64,000 nucleotides of DNA, from the NCBI GenBank assembly GCA_030844895.1, contig CM061233.1:35929126-35993125 (forward strand). Direction: 5' to 3'. Shown here one piece after another: positions 23,668-37,798 of the stretch. The stretch's first letter is position 1, and each line of letters starts with the position of its first letter. The DNA is from Ambrosia x helenae (taxonomy: Eukaryota; Streptophyta; Magnoliopsida; Asterales; Asteraceae). The notes under the pieces are model-generated. The model was not told the DNA's origin and did not search any database. It saw only the letters and a list, made by a program, of their open reading frames with translations. The translations under genes and the position numbers were made by a program.

Positions 23668-26600
23668 CTATTGCTTGGATTGTTTACGCTCTTGGTCCAT
23701 CCTTTTGTTCATAAGCTTTATATGCAGTAACGTCTTTTGTTCTTTGGTCATCACCGGTTCAAACACTTGTTTCGGCTTTTTCTTGTTGACAACAGGAACA
23801 TCTTGAATCTTCACGAACTTTCCAAGCTTCTTATCAAAATCGCATCCAGCGTTTATATCATAAGCAAAGCACAGAAATACCACACGCTGGTATTTACTTG
23901 CTTGTTCAGCATCCTTCACCTCATTGTATATCGAATTGTAATATAACATAATGATATCCTCATGTGAACAATTAACCAACCACAAAGGATCAAATATGTG
24001 TATTTTCTTGAAATTCTTTTCACCATCCTTCAAAACAATCACAGCCTCTGCAATCTTCCAATCATAATACAACCAGATAAAATCTTTCGCAATGTGTTGT
24101 GGAATCTGCAATAGTGGAATATGTTTCAACACTTTCGGTGGTTTGTACTTCAAAGTCACCTTGGGCAAACCGGTAATATCATCAATATCTTTCTTGTGAA
24201 CAATCCGCTTCGAATACTGAGGTTCAAAAAGATTCCATCTCGTCCTGCTTTCCCTCGCCATACGATCAGCAAAATAAGCAATGTGATCGTTAGAAGATCC
24301 AGTCATTCTATGTCTACACACATCACGAATAGCCTAGTACGGGAGAGTCTTTAGATCATGAAATCTGTCAAAATAGAGTATCCCCTTCTCCCACTTAACG
24401 GCAACACACTTCAACTATTTTATAAACTTCCAACCCAACGCTCTTCCTTTAAACATCTCGTTGTGGAGTTTATAAAAACTTCCCTGGATCTCTGCTTTGG
24501 GACGATTGGCTTCTTTCTCTTTCAATTTCCTCAGTAACTCTTTCAAACTGTCTGATTGTTCAATGTTCGGTTTATCATGCCCCTTGAATACTTCCTCCAC
24601 AAACTTTTCACTCTTTTCTCTAGCAAGTTTCTCGGCTTCTTTTAGTAATTCTTCAGTGAAAGCAGCAAATCCAGAATCTTTATCTTTCTTGAAATATTCT
24701 GTATACCCTTCACTGGTTATATCTTCAATTTCAATCTCCTCAAACGCAGGTACATCACGATCATCAGAATGATTACCAGCTTCCTTTTCAGGTAGATTAG
24801 GAATCTGATTATCAGCCAATAGTTCTTCTAGCGTTTTTCCAACCTGCTTTGCCAAACCTTCCAAAATCTCCTTTGACATTGCCGCAGAAACTTCACCATC
24901 TTCCAGATCTGGATCATTATACTCCAATTCCAGCAGCCTGTCACTAGATTCAAAGATCTCAGAAAATCTGCTGGTCATGTCTATCGTCCAGACTCGATCA
25001 GTTAACATCTGGCGATACATCCGTTTATCATCTTCAGACAATGACTTCAGCTTTTCATTCCAAAAGATCGTATCATCATCAACTGATCCTCCAGGATCTT
25101 TAGAACTGGATTCACCTCATTTTCCAGATCCACGTTTCTCATACTTATATTTATCTGTATCGTCATCATCATCATCATCATCAAATGCAGAGCTGCCTCC
25201 ATCACCAGATTCACCATCCGAACCATCATCATCTCCATCATCCTTCTTCTTCTTCTTCTTTTGAGGAGCATTACCTGCATCTTCATCAAGCTCCTCATCT
25301 TCCTCTTCCTCTTCCTCATTGTCTGATGGTTCAAAATCAACTTGCTCCTCATCTTGTTCTTTATCCTCTTCACCTTCTTTTAGTTGAGGAGCTCGAGAGT
25401 ACAAGTCTTTGATCAGATTGTCCATGTTCTTGTTACTTTCTTTTAGCTTCTTGTTCTCTTCTTTCAAAGCTATGTATCGTCTGGTGCTTCTTTGTTCATG
25501 TTTCAACAATTTCTTGTTTTCTTTACTGAGTCGTTTGATTTAAGCTTCAAGAGCTTCCTGATTGTCATGAGATGTCTCAACAACGTCTAACATCTTCTGA
25601 TCATTGTTCTTCAGTTTCTCAATCTCTGCTTGCTGCTGATTAATTCTCTTCATCATATCGGCTAGCTTCCAGTTCACAGCGTTCATCACATCACTGTCAA
25701 CTGTGACCTTTGGAGTAGAAGCTTCAGCAACAGCAGGCAACTTACCTTTCTTAATCTTCTGTAACACTCTATCCAGTGCATCATTAAATTTATCAACAGG
25801 TAGATCAGTCTCTTTCTCAGTTCCTGATGATGTTTTCTGTTTCTTTGCAACTGGACTTGCAACCAGTGATTTCGAGCTAGATGCTGGTGGAAGTTTCTTT
25901 CCAGCAATTAATGATTCAATTTCCCTAGCTCTCTTTTCCATGGGCTTTAACACTTTCTCCTTCTTCTTGAATTGGGGCTTCTTCTGTTTCTCCCCATGCA
26001 TTGGCGATCCAGGAAAATCTCCTGATCCCAAGCCTAAATCTTCATCAGCTTTATCTAAACGAATAGGACTCTTGTTTCTCTGTTCTTCCAAAGACCTATT
26101 CAAACTAGCAGACTCACCAGCCACAGTGGCCTTGGGCGTGCTGCTCTTTATAGTCTCTTCCTCAGAATCCCATCGCTCATCTTCTTGCGTCTCCTCAGAA
26201 TCAACCGACGCTTCATCCACAAGATGTAATCCTTTCTTGGCCATACTTTTATGCCTTCTTGACACACGTTTCTTCTTGCCTGGTTCAGCTTCAGTCTGAA
26301 CTTCAATTCTAATCTCTTTCTCTTTACCTTTACCACTCTTTGCTCCCACGTTCACTACCTGACGCTTTCGTTTTGCCTCAGGGTCAACTGGATGTAACGG
26401 ATTGTCTTCGTCAGATGCACTGTCAGCATGCCTCACCTTATCTTGACCAGGATCCACATAATCAATCTTGCCTAAGTGACCAAATAAACGTCTCACTGGT
26501 GGTCTTTCATTCACAGATAAACCTTTATACACTTTCATTCTGGCAAGAGTATTAATGTTCATATGCTCCTGAACAATAATCTGCTTTGAGTCTCTCTTCA

Positions 26601-27299
26601 AATTCTTATACTTTAAATCGAAGATCATCTGAATGAATCTAGGATATAACAGAAACTTCCTAGTCCTTGTACCTCTCACTGGCTCCAACAAGTGTTCCAT
26701 AAGCATTCCTGATACATTGAACGGTTTGTTCAATATAAGTGCTACCATCAACGAGCTTATGCTTTTCCTCATCAAATCATAACCACCAGCCGCTGACCCG
26801 AAGACATGTATCATCACGTGTGCTAAGTACTTGAACTGAGGACAAAGCTTTCCTTTGTGTAACGAACCTCAGTAATCGGTCCGTTATACTTCATTCTGAG
26901 AAAACACTTCCTTTGTTCAGTTCAGCTAAGTTCTCTGGGATCTGTCTTGACATCTTAAAGTTTCAATGCTTCCCGAATATCATTCTCTGACACAATAATC
27001 AGCACTCCTTGAATCTTGCTGACCAGAGAAGATTCACCATCCCAGAAGTCCATTTTAGCATTAGTCCAGAACTCTTGTAATAAATCTCCGTAAATGATAG
27101 CGGATGTAGCAATTGCATCAATCACCCGGCTCCTCTTCATAAACTCTATAATCCCAGTAAACTCCGTATGCTTCTTCACGTCTCCAAGATATGCACAACA
27201 GTTGTGCGTATTCTCAAACGGTAAAATATCAGTCTTCTCTGTCTCAGCAGCCTGTGAGGATGATCCAGCAGGAACACTCGTATCTTCCTGTTCAGACAT
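23668..27299 (-). pseudogene. Third ORF of element B, broken
   Basis: Starts at ATG 27299 (MSEQEDTSVPAG). In order: a helical N-terminal domain (NCCAYLGDV, LLQEFWTNAK, then IHVFGSAAGGYDLMRKS and FLLYPRFIQMIF); basic patches (AKRKRQVVN and KKKRVSRRHK) near 26420-26250; a coiled coil at about 25700-25400; very acidic tracts (Glu and Asp runs, about 25350-25150); and a C-terminal domain with FIWLYYDWKIAEAVIVLKDG and HIFDPLWLVNC. Frame is constant from 26817 to 23668 with stops at 25540, 25117, 24415 and near 24335. Near 26870 there is a frameshift, with two more stops upstream of it. Basic and acidic tracts suggest a nuclear role; I see no signal peptide or membrane segment. Function unknown. 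Confidence 0.82.
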
Positions 27300-29612
27300 G
27301 GTTAAAACTGCAAAACAAATCAAGTAAACGCGTTAAGACCAAACAAAATAAACAAAAATTGAAAATTTGGATTTTCATTTCTACATTCGCCCAAATAAGA
27401 GTTCGAATGAGAAATTTTTGATGCGAATGTGAAGTTTCAAGGGTTCGAATGTGGAAAGTTTTTAAAAAATGTTTCATTCGCCCAAACAAACTATCTCCTT
27501 CGCCCGTTTTTGCACGTTCGACCGTTCGTAAAAGGGCGAAGGTGTCAGTTCATCATTTCAAATTTCAATTTTGAAATCCAGGCTGTTTCAAACTGTCATT
27601 TTGATTCATTAAGAAACTAAAACCTCCGATAAAGCTTTCCTAATAATCAATTTATCAGTTGTTCAATGATTTATTGCTTTATTTCAAAAACTAGAGTTCA
27701 TTGGTTTTAAACAATCGATTATGCTAACTGTTGATGTTTAACCCTTTGTTTTTGGATAATCTCCCCCTAAAACATTCAATCAATGAATCCCTATCAAAAA
27801 TATTTCCAATTATCATGGTTAAATCCTTGTTCAATAACAGTTAGGGCTTGGACTGAAATTCAATGATTAAACATTCAAATCATGATGAAAACCTGTAAAA
27901 GATGGTGCAAAATGATCAGGATAATCAGACGAACACAATGGTACAATGTAAATGTTACGAGCAACAAGTGGACTTAGCAACAGAATTTTTTGAAATTTTT
28001 TTCGAATGGGTCGAATGAGCAGATAAGGGTATTTACAGGCTGCTCCTTCGCCCGTTCAAACCGGTCGAATGTGAAGCTTTTGTTTTCTTCGCCTCTAATT
28101 AAAGGTGCGAATGAGACATAAGGGTTCTAAAGTGAAAATGTCTTAAGAACTCTCACATTCGCCCAAATCTAAACGTACGAATGAACAAAAAAATTCCTCC
28201 TTTGATCCAACGAAGGGGCGAAAGTGAACATGAATTTTTGAAAATTTAACCAAATCTCAAAATCGAGTCCCGTTCAAAATATTTTCCAACTTTTAAGCAT
28301 CCGACAATCATATTTTCTCATTTAAAGATTACAAAGCTCAAATAGTCCATCAAGTTTTAGAAAATCGTCATCAACCACCATCAGCTATCAAAAATAAGAT
28401 AGAAACGTAAAATCTTTTTGGATTTTCTAAAGTTTATGTTAAAACACACCTAAAATCTTTTTGAGTTTTGCAATTTTTGACGAGAAATATAAAATACAGA
28501 AATGTAAAGATACAGCAATAAATGTTTTGGGATTTCCGGTAAAGGGATCATATCAGTTATTGAGAAATCGGATCACACCGTTGATCTTTTTTATTATTAT
28601 CATTAAAGACAATGTGTGATATGGCAACTGATAATATTGTGATCCACATAAACTCACATGCAGAATTTTGTGCAATGCTTTAAACTGATACGATTATGTA
28701 TAGTATAAACGAAATTGTCTGTGGTTCCCACGCACACGACATACTCCCGTATCAAGAAGTAAAAGCACAAAGACTCATTGTAAAGCGTGATTATGCTTTC
28801 GTCGTCTGTAATTTACAAGGTATGATGCACAGAGGTATACAGGTCAGCAAATTAATGCAGCAAATTAACATGTGCACTCTACCAGGTTAAGGACTGATAT
28901 CAATCATGATTTACAGCAGTGATTAATACGATGTAATAGATAATCTTTGATTATCATAAAACATGGAAAGTTCCTCAATTCGGTAACTTTAGGATTTGGC
29001 TTAAAGCTCTTTTATAAAGAAACCCTATCTGATCTAGGTCCGTAATGACTTACAGCAGAAGATCAGAGAGGCTATCCCCAGACAACTAATAACATAACGA
29101 CCCAAAACCTCCGAGTTTTGTACAAATACCCTATCAAACGAAATTACGGTACTAAGACCATATGCCCATGAAGAGTTCATCCACACATTAATTCGTTTGA
29201 TATGTATGTATCAGGCACGCAGTAATAGGTCTACGAAGCCTATCAGCACATCACACAGACTCTGACACACGCCCTATATAGCATTACATTTCTTTAGAAT
29301 GTGTCAGATCCCCACTGATGTACTATCATTTCCCCTTTTTCTCCAGGAAATCATTTTTGGTTTTTCTGATTTTTATAAATTTTTGAATTTACTGTTCCCA
29401 AGGATAAGCTGGAGCATTTCAAATATGTGACTACCCAGATATCGTTTGTTCACAGAAATCTGACGGCATTAATCTAAGGGAAGAAGATATAGCAGTCAGC
29501 AAAGAAATTTTCTAATTTTTAAGGATTTTGAAAATTTTCAATGTTTTTGGATTTTCAAATTTTTATGAAAAATAGTAAAACTAAACTAAAAAGCGATAAA
29601 CTGAGGTGGTGA
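27300..29612 (-). other. Non-coding spacer of B with LTR-like promoter module
   Basis: There is no supported gene. Two clusters of TTCG(C/A)CC and GGTCGAA-type motifs lie at about 27385-27545 and 28000-28220. The second includes TATTTACAGG (28030-28039), TTCGCCC (28047-28053) and GGTCGAA (28063-28069), the same arrangement as the LTR promoter. The part from about 28540 to 29390 is well conserved with the spacer of element F (about 58740-59590), including GACATACTCCCGTATCAAG and CCCCACTGATGTACTATCAT. Confidence 0.6.
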
Positions 29613-32600
29613 TCAGTCTTGTTTTTCTTTAATACCGTTAGCTTTCAAAAGATATTCAAATCTCGATTTATCAAAAGCTTTGGTAAAAAGGTCTGCACGT
29701 TGGTAATCAGTGTGGATTTTGACCATATCGATCAACTCTTTAGCATAACAATCACGGATAAAATGATATTTAATCCGGATATGTTTAGCCTTTGAGTGAT
29801 TTACTAAGTCTTTTGTTAATGCGATTGCGGCTTCATTATCACAGTAAATAGGGGTTTTAAGAAATTGCAAACTGTAGTCCACCATCTGTTGTTGGATCCA
29901 AAGAACCTGTGAGCAGCAGCTCGATGTTGAAACGTATTCTACTTCACATGTGGATAATGCAACTACGGTCTGTTTCTTGCATTGCCAGGTCACGAGCCTG
30001 CTCCCCATAAACTGGCATCCAGCCGTTATGGATTTGCTGTCTTTGTCACAGCCGCCCCAATCTGCATCACTAAAAGCGATTAGGTCAAAATTATCATCAT
30101 TAGGGTACCATAGTCCTCTCAACGGACAACCTTTCAGATATCTAAGGATACGTTTGATACCTGCAAGATGACTCTGTTTCGGCTTCGATTGATAACGTGC
30201 ACAGAGACATGTGGCAAACATTATATCTGGTCTGGAGGCGGTGAGATACATCAGAGATCCGACGATTGCTCTGTATGTAAATGGATCAGTTAGCTCCCCC
30301 TTAGCGTCAACTCCAATCCCGTGATTAGATTGTATTGGGGTATCCATCGGCTTCGAATCATCCATCTGGAATCGGCTCAAGACTTCAGAAACGTATTTCG
30401 TCTGGTGAATAAAGATCCTCGTTGGTCTTTGTTCCACCTGCAAGCCTAGGAAAAACTGCATCTCTCCCATTTCTCATCTCGAACTTTTCCTGCATAACAC
30501 TTTCAAATTCTCTGCACAGAAGTTCGTTAGTTGAACCAAATATAATATCGTCAACATAAATCTGGACTAGAAGCAAGTCATCGCCTGTTCGTTTAGTGAA
30601 CAGTGTGCAATCTACCAAACCTCGCTTGAATCCTTTTGAAAGAAGATACGTGCTCAGCTCCTCATACCATTGCCTTGGAGCTTGGTGCAACCCATAGAGA
30701 GCTTTGTTTAAAACGTAGACCTTATCCCGGTGAATAGGATCTTCAAAGCCTGGTGGTTGACCTACGTATACTTCCTCCTTGACCACGCCGTAGAGAAACG
30801 CGCTCTTGACATCCATTTGATACACCTTAAATTTCTTGAATGATGCAAACGCCAAAAACATTCGTATTGCCTCTAAGCGTGCAACTGGTGCATAGATTTC
30901 GTTGTAATTGATTCCCTCAACTTCATGAAATCCTTGTACAACCAAACGAGCTTTGTTCCTTACGATCACTCCTCTATCATCCTTTTTGCATTTAAAACTC
31001 CATTTCGTTCCAATCTTCTTTCTTCCCGGAGGCAAATCTGTCAGTGTCCAAATGCCAAGTTTCTGAAACTGCAACAACTCCTCTTGCATTGCTTCTACCC
31101 AAGCGTTTTCCAAAAGAGCATCCTTGTAAGTTCGCGGCCCAACCTGCGAAACATAACAAGCAAAAGACCAGTCATTCTGAAAACCAGATTTTTGTATTTT
31201 GGCATATAAAGCAAGATTGCCAAGGTTTTCCGGTGAGTTAGCATTCCTCAATTGACCTCTCGTCATCACACTGCTACCAGGATCACCAATAACCTGCTCG
31301 ATCGGGTGAATTCGATGTATCCGAGATTCCGGATAATCTACTACTTGGACTCCCGTCTGAGTAGTTAAATTCTCTACAGAAACCAGATCATTACCCACAT
31401 TCGATGATGAAGCACCATTTGTAGTTGGGTTCACTGGTGGTGGCTCTGTAGCATGATCTAAGATAGCTTCACTTGTAACTTCATCGTCGTCATCTTCTGA
31501 TTCTGATGAATTCAACGTTGTGGAAGCTTCTTGAAATACCTCTTCTTCAACGACAGGAACATTGGTATCATTAGAAGCTGTTTGGGGATTCATGGTGATC
31601 GGACGCACCAACAGTGATGTCACTGCGTTTTCGACCTCGTAATATAAACGTAATACAGCCTCTTCAACCAAGCTATCTAGGTTGAATGATTCAAAGAAAT
31701 CTTTGTAATCAAACATCCAGTCTGGACCGCTTCCCTGTAAATTCTTAGTATACCGTTGTACTTCAACGTTAGCCCACTCCTCGACCTGATGAGTTCTTTT
31801 GTTGAATACCAGTTTGAGCGGGGTTGCATATCCAACAAAGTATCCTTCCTCAGCCTTCGGTGCGAACTTCTCAGATGGATTAAGCATAGTACAAGGAGCT
31901 CCAAACGGTTCTAGATACTCTAAATTCGGCTTTCGACGATTCAACAGCTCGTAAGAAGTTTTGCAAAACTTCTTCACCGTTAAAACACGATTAAGAGTAT
32001 AACAAGCTGCGTAAATTGCTTCGTTCCAGGACATTACTGGAAGATTTGAGTCCGCAAGCATTGTTCTCGCCGTTTCAATTAGAGTCCTGTTTTTATGTTC
32101 CGCGACACCGTTCTGTTGTGGGGTATACGGAGCACTGTATTCATGATGAATACCTTTGTTTTCACAAAGATCGTCCATCTGTGCATTTTTAAACTCCGTC
32201 CCATTATCACTCCTAATCCTCTTGATCTTGAGACCATAGATATTTTCCAGACGAGTGAACAGAAATTTCAAATTATCAAACGTGTCGCTCTTTCGGTGTA
32301 AGCACATAACCCATGAGAATCTTGAAAAATCATCAGTCACCACAAGACAGTACAACTCCCCAGCATGACTCTTACGCTTAACCGGTCCAAACAGATCCAT
32401 GTGCAAACGTTCAAGTGGCAGTTCAATGGAATTGACTTTCTTTGGCCTATGGGATTATTTGTGCTGCTTACCCTTTTTACAACTCACACACTTGTCATTT
32501 AAGTGAAAATGTTTGACGTTCACGCCTGTGACAAGTTCATTCTTCACCAATTGATTCATCTTTCTTAGGTGAATGTGTCCCATTCTCCTATGCCACATAA

Positions 32601-33045
32601 TGGATTCTTTTTCTTTAGCTTTGGAGAGAAAACACGTGACTTGGCCTTGGGTGGTCATTGCTTTTGACATATCGAGAATGTACAAGTTGTTCACTCTCGG
32701 TGCCTTTAACATCACCCACTCTTTCGGTAACTCAAAACCCAGCTTGAGTATATAGCAAGATTTGCCGTCAAAATACACAGAAAATTGCTTGTCACATATC
32801 TGACTGACACTGAGCAGATTGTAATCTATTTGCTTCACATAAGAAATTCTCTCAAAACTCACAATTCCATTACTCACACTACCCTCCATGGTAATATAAC
32901 CTCCCTTGTTTCCTGCAAACGCTACATAACCTCCATTGATGTTTCTAATATCAAATAGTAGCGAAAGATCCCCTGTCATGTGGCCAGAAGCTCCACTGTC
33001 AACAATCCAAAGACTGCTCACAGGGCCAGCTGAAGCTCCCTGCAC
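29613..33045 (-). pseudogene. pol of element B: protease, integrase, reverse transcriptase, RNase H
   Basis: The protease has DSGASGHMTGD near 33000. The HHCC finger (MWHRRMGHIHL to CVSCKKGKQHK) is complete, then a TAA at 32452-32454 interrupts the frame. The integrase core has MDLFGPVKRK, RSDNGTEFKN and NGVAEHKNRT; the residue after the catalytic Glu is His where F has Arg. Reverse transcriptase has KVYQMDVKSAFLYG and YVDD near 30555. A two-base deletion near 30465, compared with F, shifts the frame into RNase H (30470-29613, with SDADWGG and DNEAAI). So pol is broken twice, but all catalytic residues remain. Confidence 0.93.
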
Positions 33046-33048
33046 ATA

Positions 33049-36000
33049 TCAAGTAAAGAAGTTAGATTTTTGGGAGACCCAAGCTTGTTTGGTCTTGGGT
33101 CTTTGAACAGTTTGTTTCAAAGTTTCAGATTTCTCACAAACATCTTGGTTTTTATCAACCTTGTTCTTATCACACAAATCTTTCTCATTCTCAGATTTCA
33201 CATTTTGTTGTGAAGTTGAAGCACCTTCAGAACCCTTTGGTGACCAAGATTGTTCAGATCTTTTCAAGATCCGGATCTGAGACTTTGGGGTCTCAGCCGG
33301 TTTCTTTACTTCATCCTTGAACGAGACTTTCTTGGTTACCTTCTCTGATTTAACAAAGACAGGTCCAACTGTTGGTTTGACATTAGGTTTAACAAGATCA
33401 TTTTTGTCGTCAACAGTTGCGTTCACCATTGGTTTCTTTAACGGTTTCACAGTGGCTATCCGGTTGCGGCGATCATATGTCATCTGACGATTTTCCCTCC
33501 TTTTGAAATAATTGCTTTGATTATAAAAAGGTGCTAGTTGAGGGACAAATCGTCTCTGTGGATAACAATGATTATCAACTGGACATTCATACTTTTGCTT
33601 CATCTTCACCTCGTCCCTCTTATATCTTACATACGTGCAGTCGGCAAGTAAATGCCCCCTCTCCCCGCATTTAAAACACGCACGGTACTCTTCAAAATGA
33701 TTCTTGGCATTCGACTTTGAATAACTAGTGATGGGATATTGATCATCCATACACCTTCTTCTCAAACTCTCAGGAGCGGGGTCCTTTGAGTAAGTCGGCT
33801 CAAGAAATCCATTTGACTTTTCTATCGGTTTAATAAATTATGTGACATGGACCTTGGGTTCTTTAGGAATATCCGAATGAATTTTCTTTAAGATTGCTGG
33901 AGGAATATCATTTGTTCGCTCATGTTTCGGAAACCAAATGGTACTTTCCTGCCAGATCTTTTCAATTTTTGAATAATTTGCAAATTGAATCGGATATTCT
34001 TCATCAGAAATGATCTTATCGGAGCCTTGCATCCGATAGAAAACTTTAACAGGTTTATCACACGATTCATTTTTCTCATCATTTGACTTTTCAATTTTCT
34101 TTTTAATTTTCTTCTAAATTATCTTTACAACTTTCTTTTCAACAGGCTTCAGTGATTGATTCTTTCTATGAGCGTTAGCCATGGGATGGACAATCTGAGA
34201 TGGTGAAACAGGTTCAGTAATGATGATGTGATTTTCATCAGGGATATCACTCACCTTTTCAAAAACCGTCTCAGACTGTTCATCCTCTTCATCAGAATCA
34301 TCAGCAGCAACTACACCCTCATTATTTCCCAGAACAGGTCTAACATCAGAATACGGGTCTCCCACACTAGATGTGTTTGACCCGTCATCCGAAGTAGAGT
34401 CAGATTTAACTGAGCTCTCCGGTGCTATTGAGTGCAAATTATGGTTTTCAAACAACACCGGAGCTGGGACAGCTTTGTAGTTTGCATTACTAGGCTGTGA
34501 ATGCTCTTCTATTATGTGATCAACAACATAAGCAATGTGCTTATAACTCTCAAGCTTTTTGTATACTTTCTCTGCAAAGCACTTGATGGTGGCCATTTCC
34601 AATTTTGTGTTTTCTAAATCATTGATATAGTTATTTATGGCCATTTGTTTTAAAGACAAAGTCTTTTTCAATTCTGAAACATCTTTCTTATACCCATCAA
34701 GTACTCTGTTAAACTCTTTTGATTCTTTTTGATATGATTGACAGTTGATGTTTGCACTCTCAAGTTGAACCTTGAGTTGCTTATTCTCATCTGTCAATTT
34801 ATCACAAGCTTTGCAATGTTTATCACAAGTTGAATTTGAATTAACAGTAGATTCGGTACTTACCTGTTTTGGAGGTTCTGTCATGGCCATCAATGCAAAG
34901 TGTGCTTCCTTCCCAGCGAAAAACTTGGAATAATCAATTCTGGTGCAAGCATCATCCACTGTGCATGATTTCCGGGTCATTAAGAAGTCAGCTTCAGCAA
35001 GCAACTGGTCAATGTCATCATCCAGTGAGTTAACACTAGATTCAGAATCAGACTCACTATCCTCATCAGAATAAGTAGATCAAACTGCTCTGGAATATCA
35101 GCAACTGAATCAAGAATCATCCCAGACTTCTTTTCTTCAAAATCAACATTCGTCTCATCATTCAACTCCTCAATTTTCAACTCACTCATCTTTTCAGTCA
35201 CAATCTCTTCTTCAACCTCCACCGGCTCATCCAAATTCATTTTCTGTGCCACACAAGCCACATTTCCAGTTGTGATTTCTTCAACACCTAACTGCATACC
35301 GGTCCAATCAAAACCCTCATCCTTTTGTATCACCAAAGCTTGATTTAGGTTCTCGGTTTGGGTTTGTGTGTTTGGTGTAGAAATGGGAATGATTGTTCGG
35401 TTTGAATTCTGTTGTGTTTGGTTTTGATTATGTGTTGTGGATTGTCTAGCATTGTTATTTTGTTGGGTATTTTGACGGTTTTGATAGTTGTTTTGAGGTT
35501 GAAAGCTTGAAATGTTGAAACTTTGGTATGATACATGATTTTGATTTTGGGTTTGTCGGTTTTGGTAGTTAGAGTTGAATAGATTTCTATTACCTTGTTG
35601 TGCTGGCTGTGTGCACTCTCTTTTGAAATGACCTTTCTCACCACAGTTAAAACAAGTAACTTTGGCTTTGTTGAAGCCATAAGTGGTGTTAGGAGAAGTA
35701 GAAAGATCAGTTCTCCCGGTCTTTTGAATAAAATCAGTGGCTCTTCTCATGATACTTGCAAAGGCCCACTGAATATCCATCAGTTCCATTTCTTCCTTGT
35801 CAATCTGTGCATAGTCCTCATTGGTCAAGTTGTTGTTCCCAATTTGACTAGCAACCAAACCATTGTATGATGCTACCATAGCTGAAACTAATGCTACATG
35901 TTGTTGGGCAATCTCAACAGTAACATTGTTTAGATTTGATGTCTCCAACATAATCGGGCTTTGGTTAATTTGACTTTGGTTAATTTGCATCTGGTTCATT

Positions 36001-37115
36001 TGAGGATTGTATGGTTGTTGTTGTTGAGGTTGGCTAGCAGAGTAACATGCTGCTTGTTGCATGGGTGAAAATGGTGGAATATAAGTAGTTGTTGTTGGAT
36101 ATGATGGTGAGGTATATGAAGATGTTTGAGCTAGGTAATTGATTGGTGTTTTGGGTGGTTCAACAATGTTAGATACGCACACGATGTGTGGAGCAACATT
36201 AGAAGTAGAACTAGAAGTAGAATGAGAAGTAGATGTACCACCAAGATACAATTCCGGATTCTGAGGAATTTGAGCCCTTTTTGCTTTCCTCTTTTCCTCC
36301 ATTTCCTTGTTTTCCAGTTTCTGTATGAACTCATTGATAGTCCAATACTTGTACGCATCTTTCTCTTTTAACACCTCAATATGTTGGTTCCAATACGGTG
36401 GCAATGCATCGGCAAACTTGTCCACCAATTCAGACATAGGTATGCTTATCTCATAGCTTGAAAGCTCTGTGAGTAAGTGGCAATACCTTGGAACCAACTC
36501 TTTTAGCGTCTCGTTGCCCATGTAACTAAAATTCTCAAACTCTTTCTGAAGCTCTTCCATCCTTAGCTTCCTAGTCTTCTCATTTCCATCATGTCTGTTC
36601 TTCAACATGTCCCACAGCTGTTTAGAAGTTTTGAAAGAACCAAACTGATGAAGCAAATCAGCGTTGATAGCTTGAGACAATTGAGAAAACGCCTTCTTCT
36701 CAATAGCAAATTTCTTCTTTTCATCATCTGCTAGATTTTCTAATGGAATAGGCTCTCCCGTGTTCTCCAAGATCGGAGCAACATAGCCTTTCGCAATCAT
36801 ATGCCACGCCTCAGTTCCCTCTAAACCCATACCCTCCAAATGGATCTTGAATTTGGTCTTCCACGTGTTGTAGTCGACCATTTCCATAAGCTTAGGTGGA
36901 CGGTTTCCACTCCCCGAGGACAAGTCTTGAATAAGAATTTATATGGCATTAGTCATCTGTGAGTGAACCGCTGCTGCTGCTATTGCCCAATAGTTACCAA
37001 TCGGTTGCGGTTGTGGTTGCGCAACGTGTTGAGGAATAGTACTAGTCATAGCCATATAATTGATAGGTTTTGATGGTTGACTAGACTTTTGAGCAGCAAC
37101 CGACCAAGGATCCAT
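33049..37115 (-). pseudogene. gag of element B, broken
   Basis: The probable start is ATG 37115 (MDPWSVAAQK); an in-frame stop near 36942 separates it from the open part (36923 onward). A UBN2-type capsid domain covers about 36900-36280, with ELQKEFENFSYM and NEFIQKLENKEM. The first zinc knuckle is CFNCGEKGHFKREC (about 35667-35626); Gln/Asn-rich sequence follows. A frameshift near 35077 leads to a coiled-coil region (about 34800-34560) in the other frame. After two further stops there is a second knuckle, CFKCGERGHLLADC (about 33680-33638). The ORF ends at TGA 33049-33051, in frame with the protease two codons later. Very long Gag with two knuckles and a coiled coil fits the Sirevirus group. 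Confidence 0.88.
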
Positions 37116-37798
37116 GGTTGTCTACTGTTGTGGTGTCGTGTTAGGTCGTGGTGTAGTAGGAAAGTTCCACATCTTGATCTGAAAATGATTAAGCACGAAA
37201 AGATTAGAAAAGTTTAAAACAGAATTCTCCTTCGTATATGTCGAGTGGTCGAATGAGTCAAATTGTTCTCCTTCGACCGTTTGAAAAGATACGAATGAGA
37301 AGTATGACAAACACAAATCACTTTCGACCGTTTACACCCTCTTTCGACCGTTTGATTTCACCTTCGACCGTCCGAATGGTCGAATGAGACAAGTATGGTC
37401 GAATGCACAACAATACACTAACTAACTCTAGGTTCGACCAGTTAAAATACCACCTTCGACCAAAAATCCTTTGGTTCGACCAAATTAACACACACGTTCG
37501 CCCATTCTCCCTAGGTTCGACCCTGCACTTTCAAAAACGGTTATTCTTTGAAAATCAGTTAATTTTGATCAAATTTTTCAAAAGTTGAAAGAATTTGATG
37601 ATTCTAATCAGGTTTTGCTTCAGATTTGATTTGGAACAAGTTTATCAAAGAGAATTATGCATTTTATCCATGAAAACAAGCTCTAATCAATCAAATTATC
37701 ACCAATTCAGTTTTATCAATGAAAACAGAAAGTTTTTGATCAAAATAGGGTCCAAATCAGCTGTAAAATTATCAATTTGTGGTTGTTTGATCTATAAT
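37116..37798 (-). promoter_or_regulatory. 5' leader of element B with clustered TTCGACC motifs
   Basis: Untranslated leader between primer site and gag. At least fifteen copies of TTCGACC, TTCGCCC or their complements occur between 37215 and 37525. An alternative ATG (37173, MWNFPTTP) is in frame with gag but followed by a stop at 37122-37124. The rest to 37798 is AT-rich with no gene. Confidence 0.55.

Noticed and set aside
28696..28890. 64-codon plus-strand ORF in B's spacer
   Set aside because: No recognisable domain, opposite to the element, and not kept open in the matching part of F.
37215..37525. CRISPR-like or satellite array from repeated TTCGACC motifs
   Set aside because: Spacing is irregular, the motif is only seven bases and both orientations occur; clustered binding sites in a leader are a better description.
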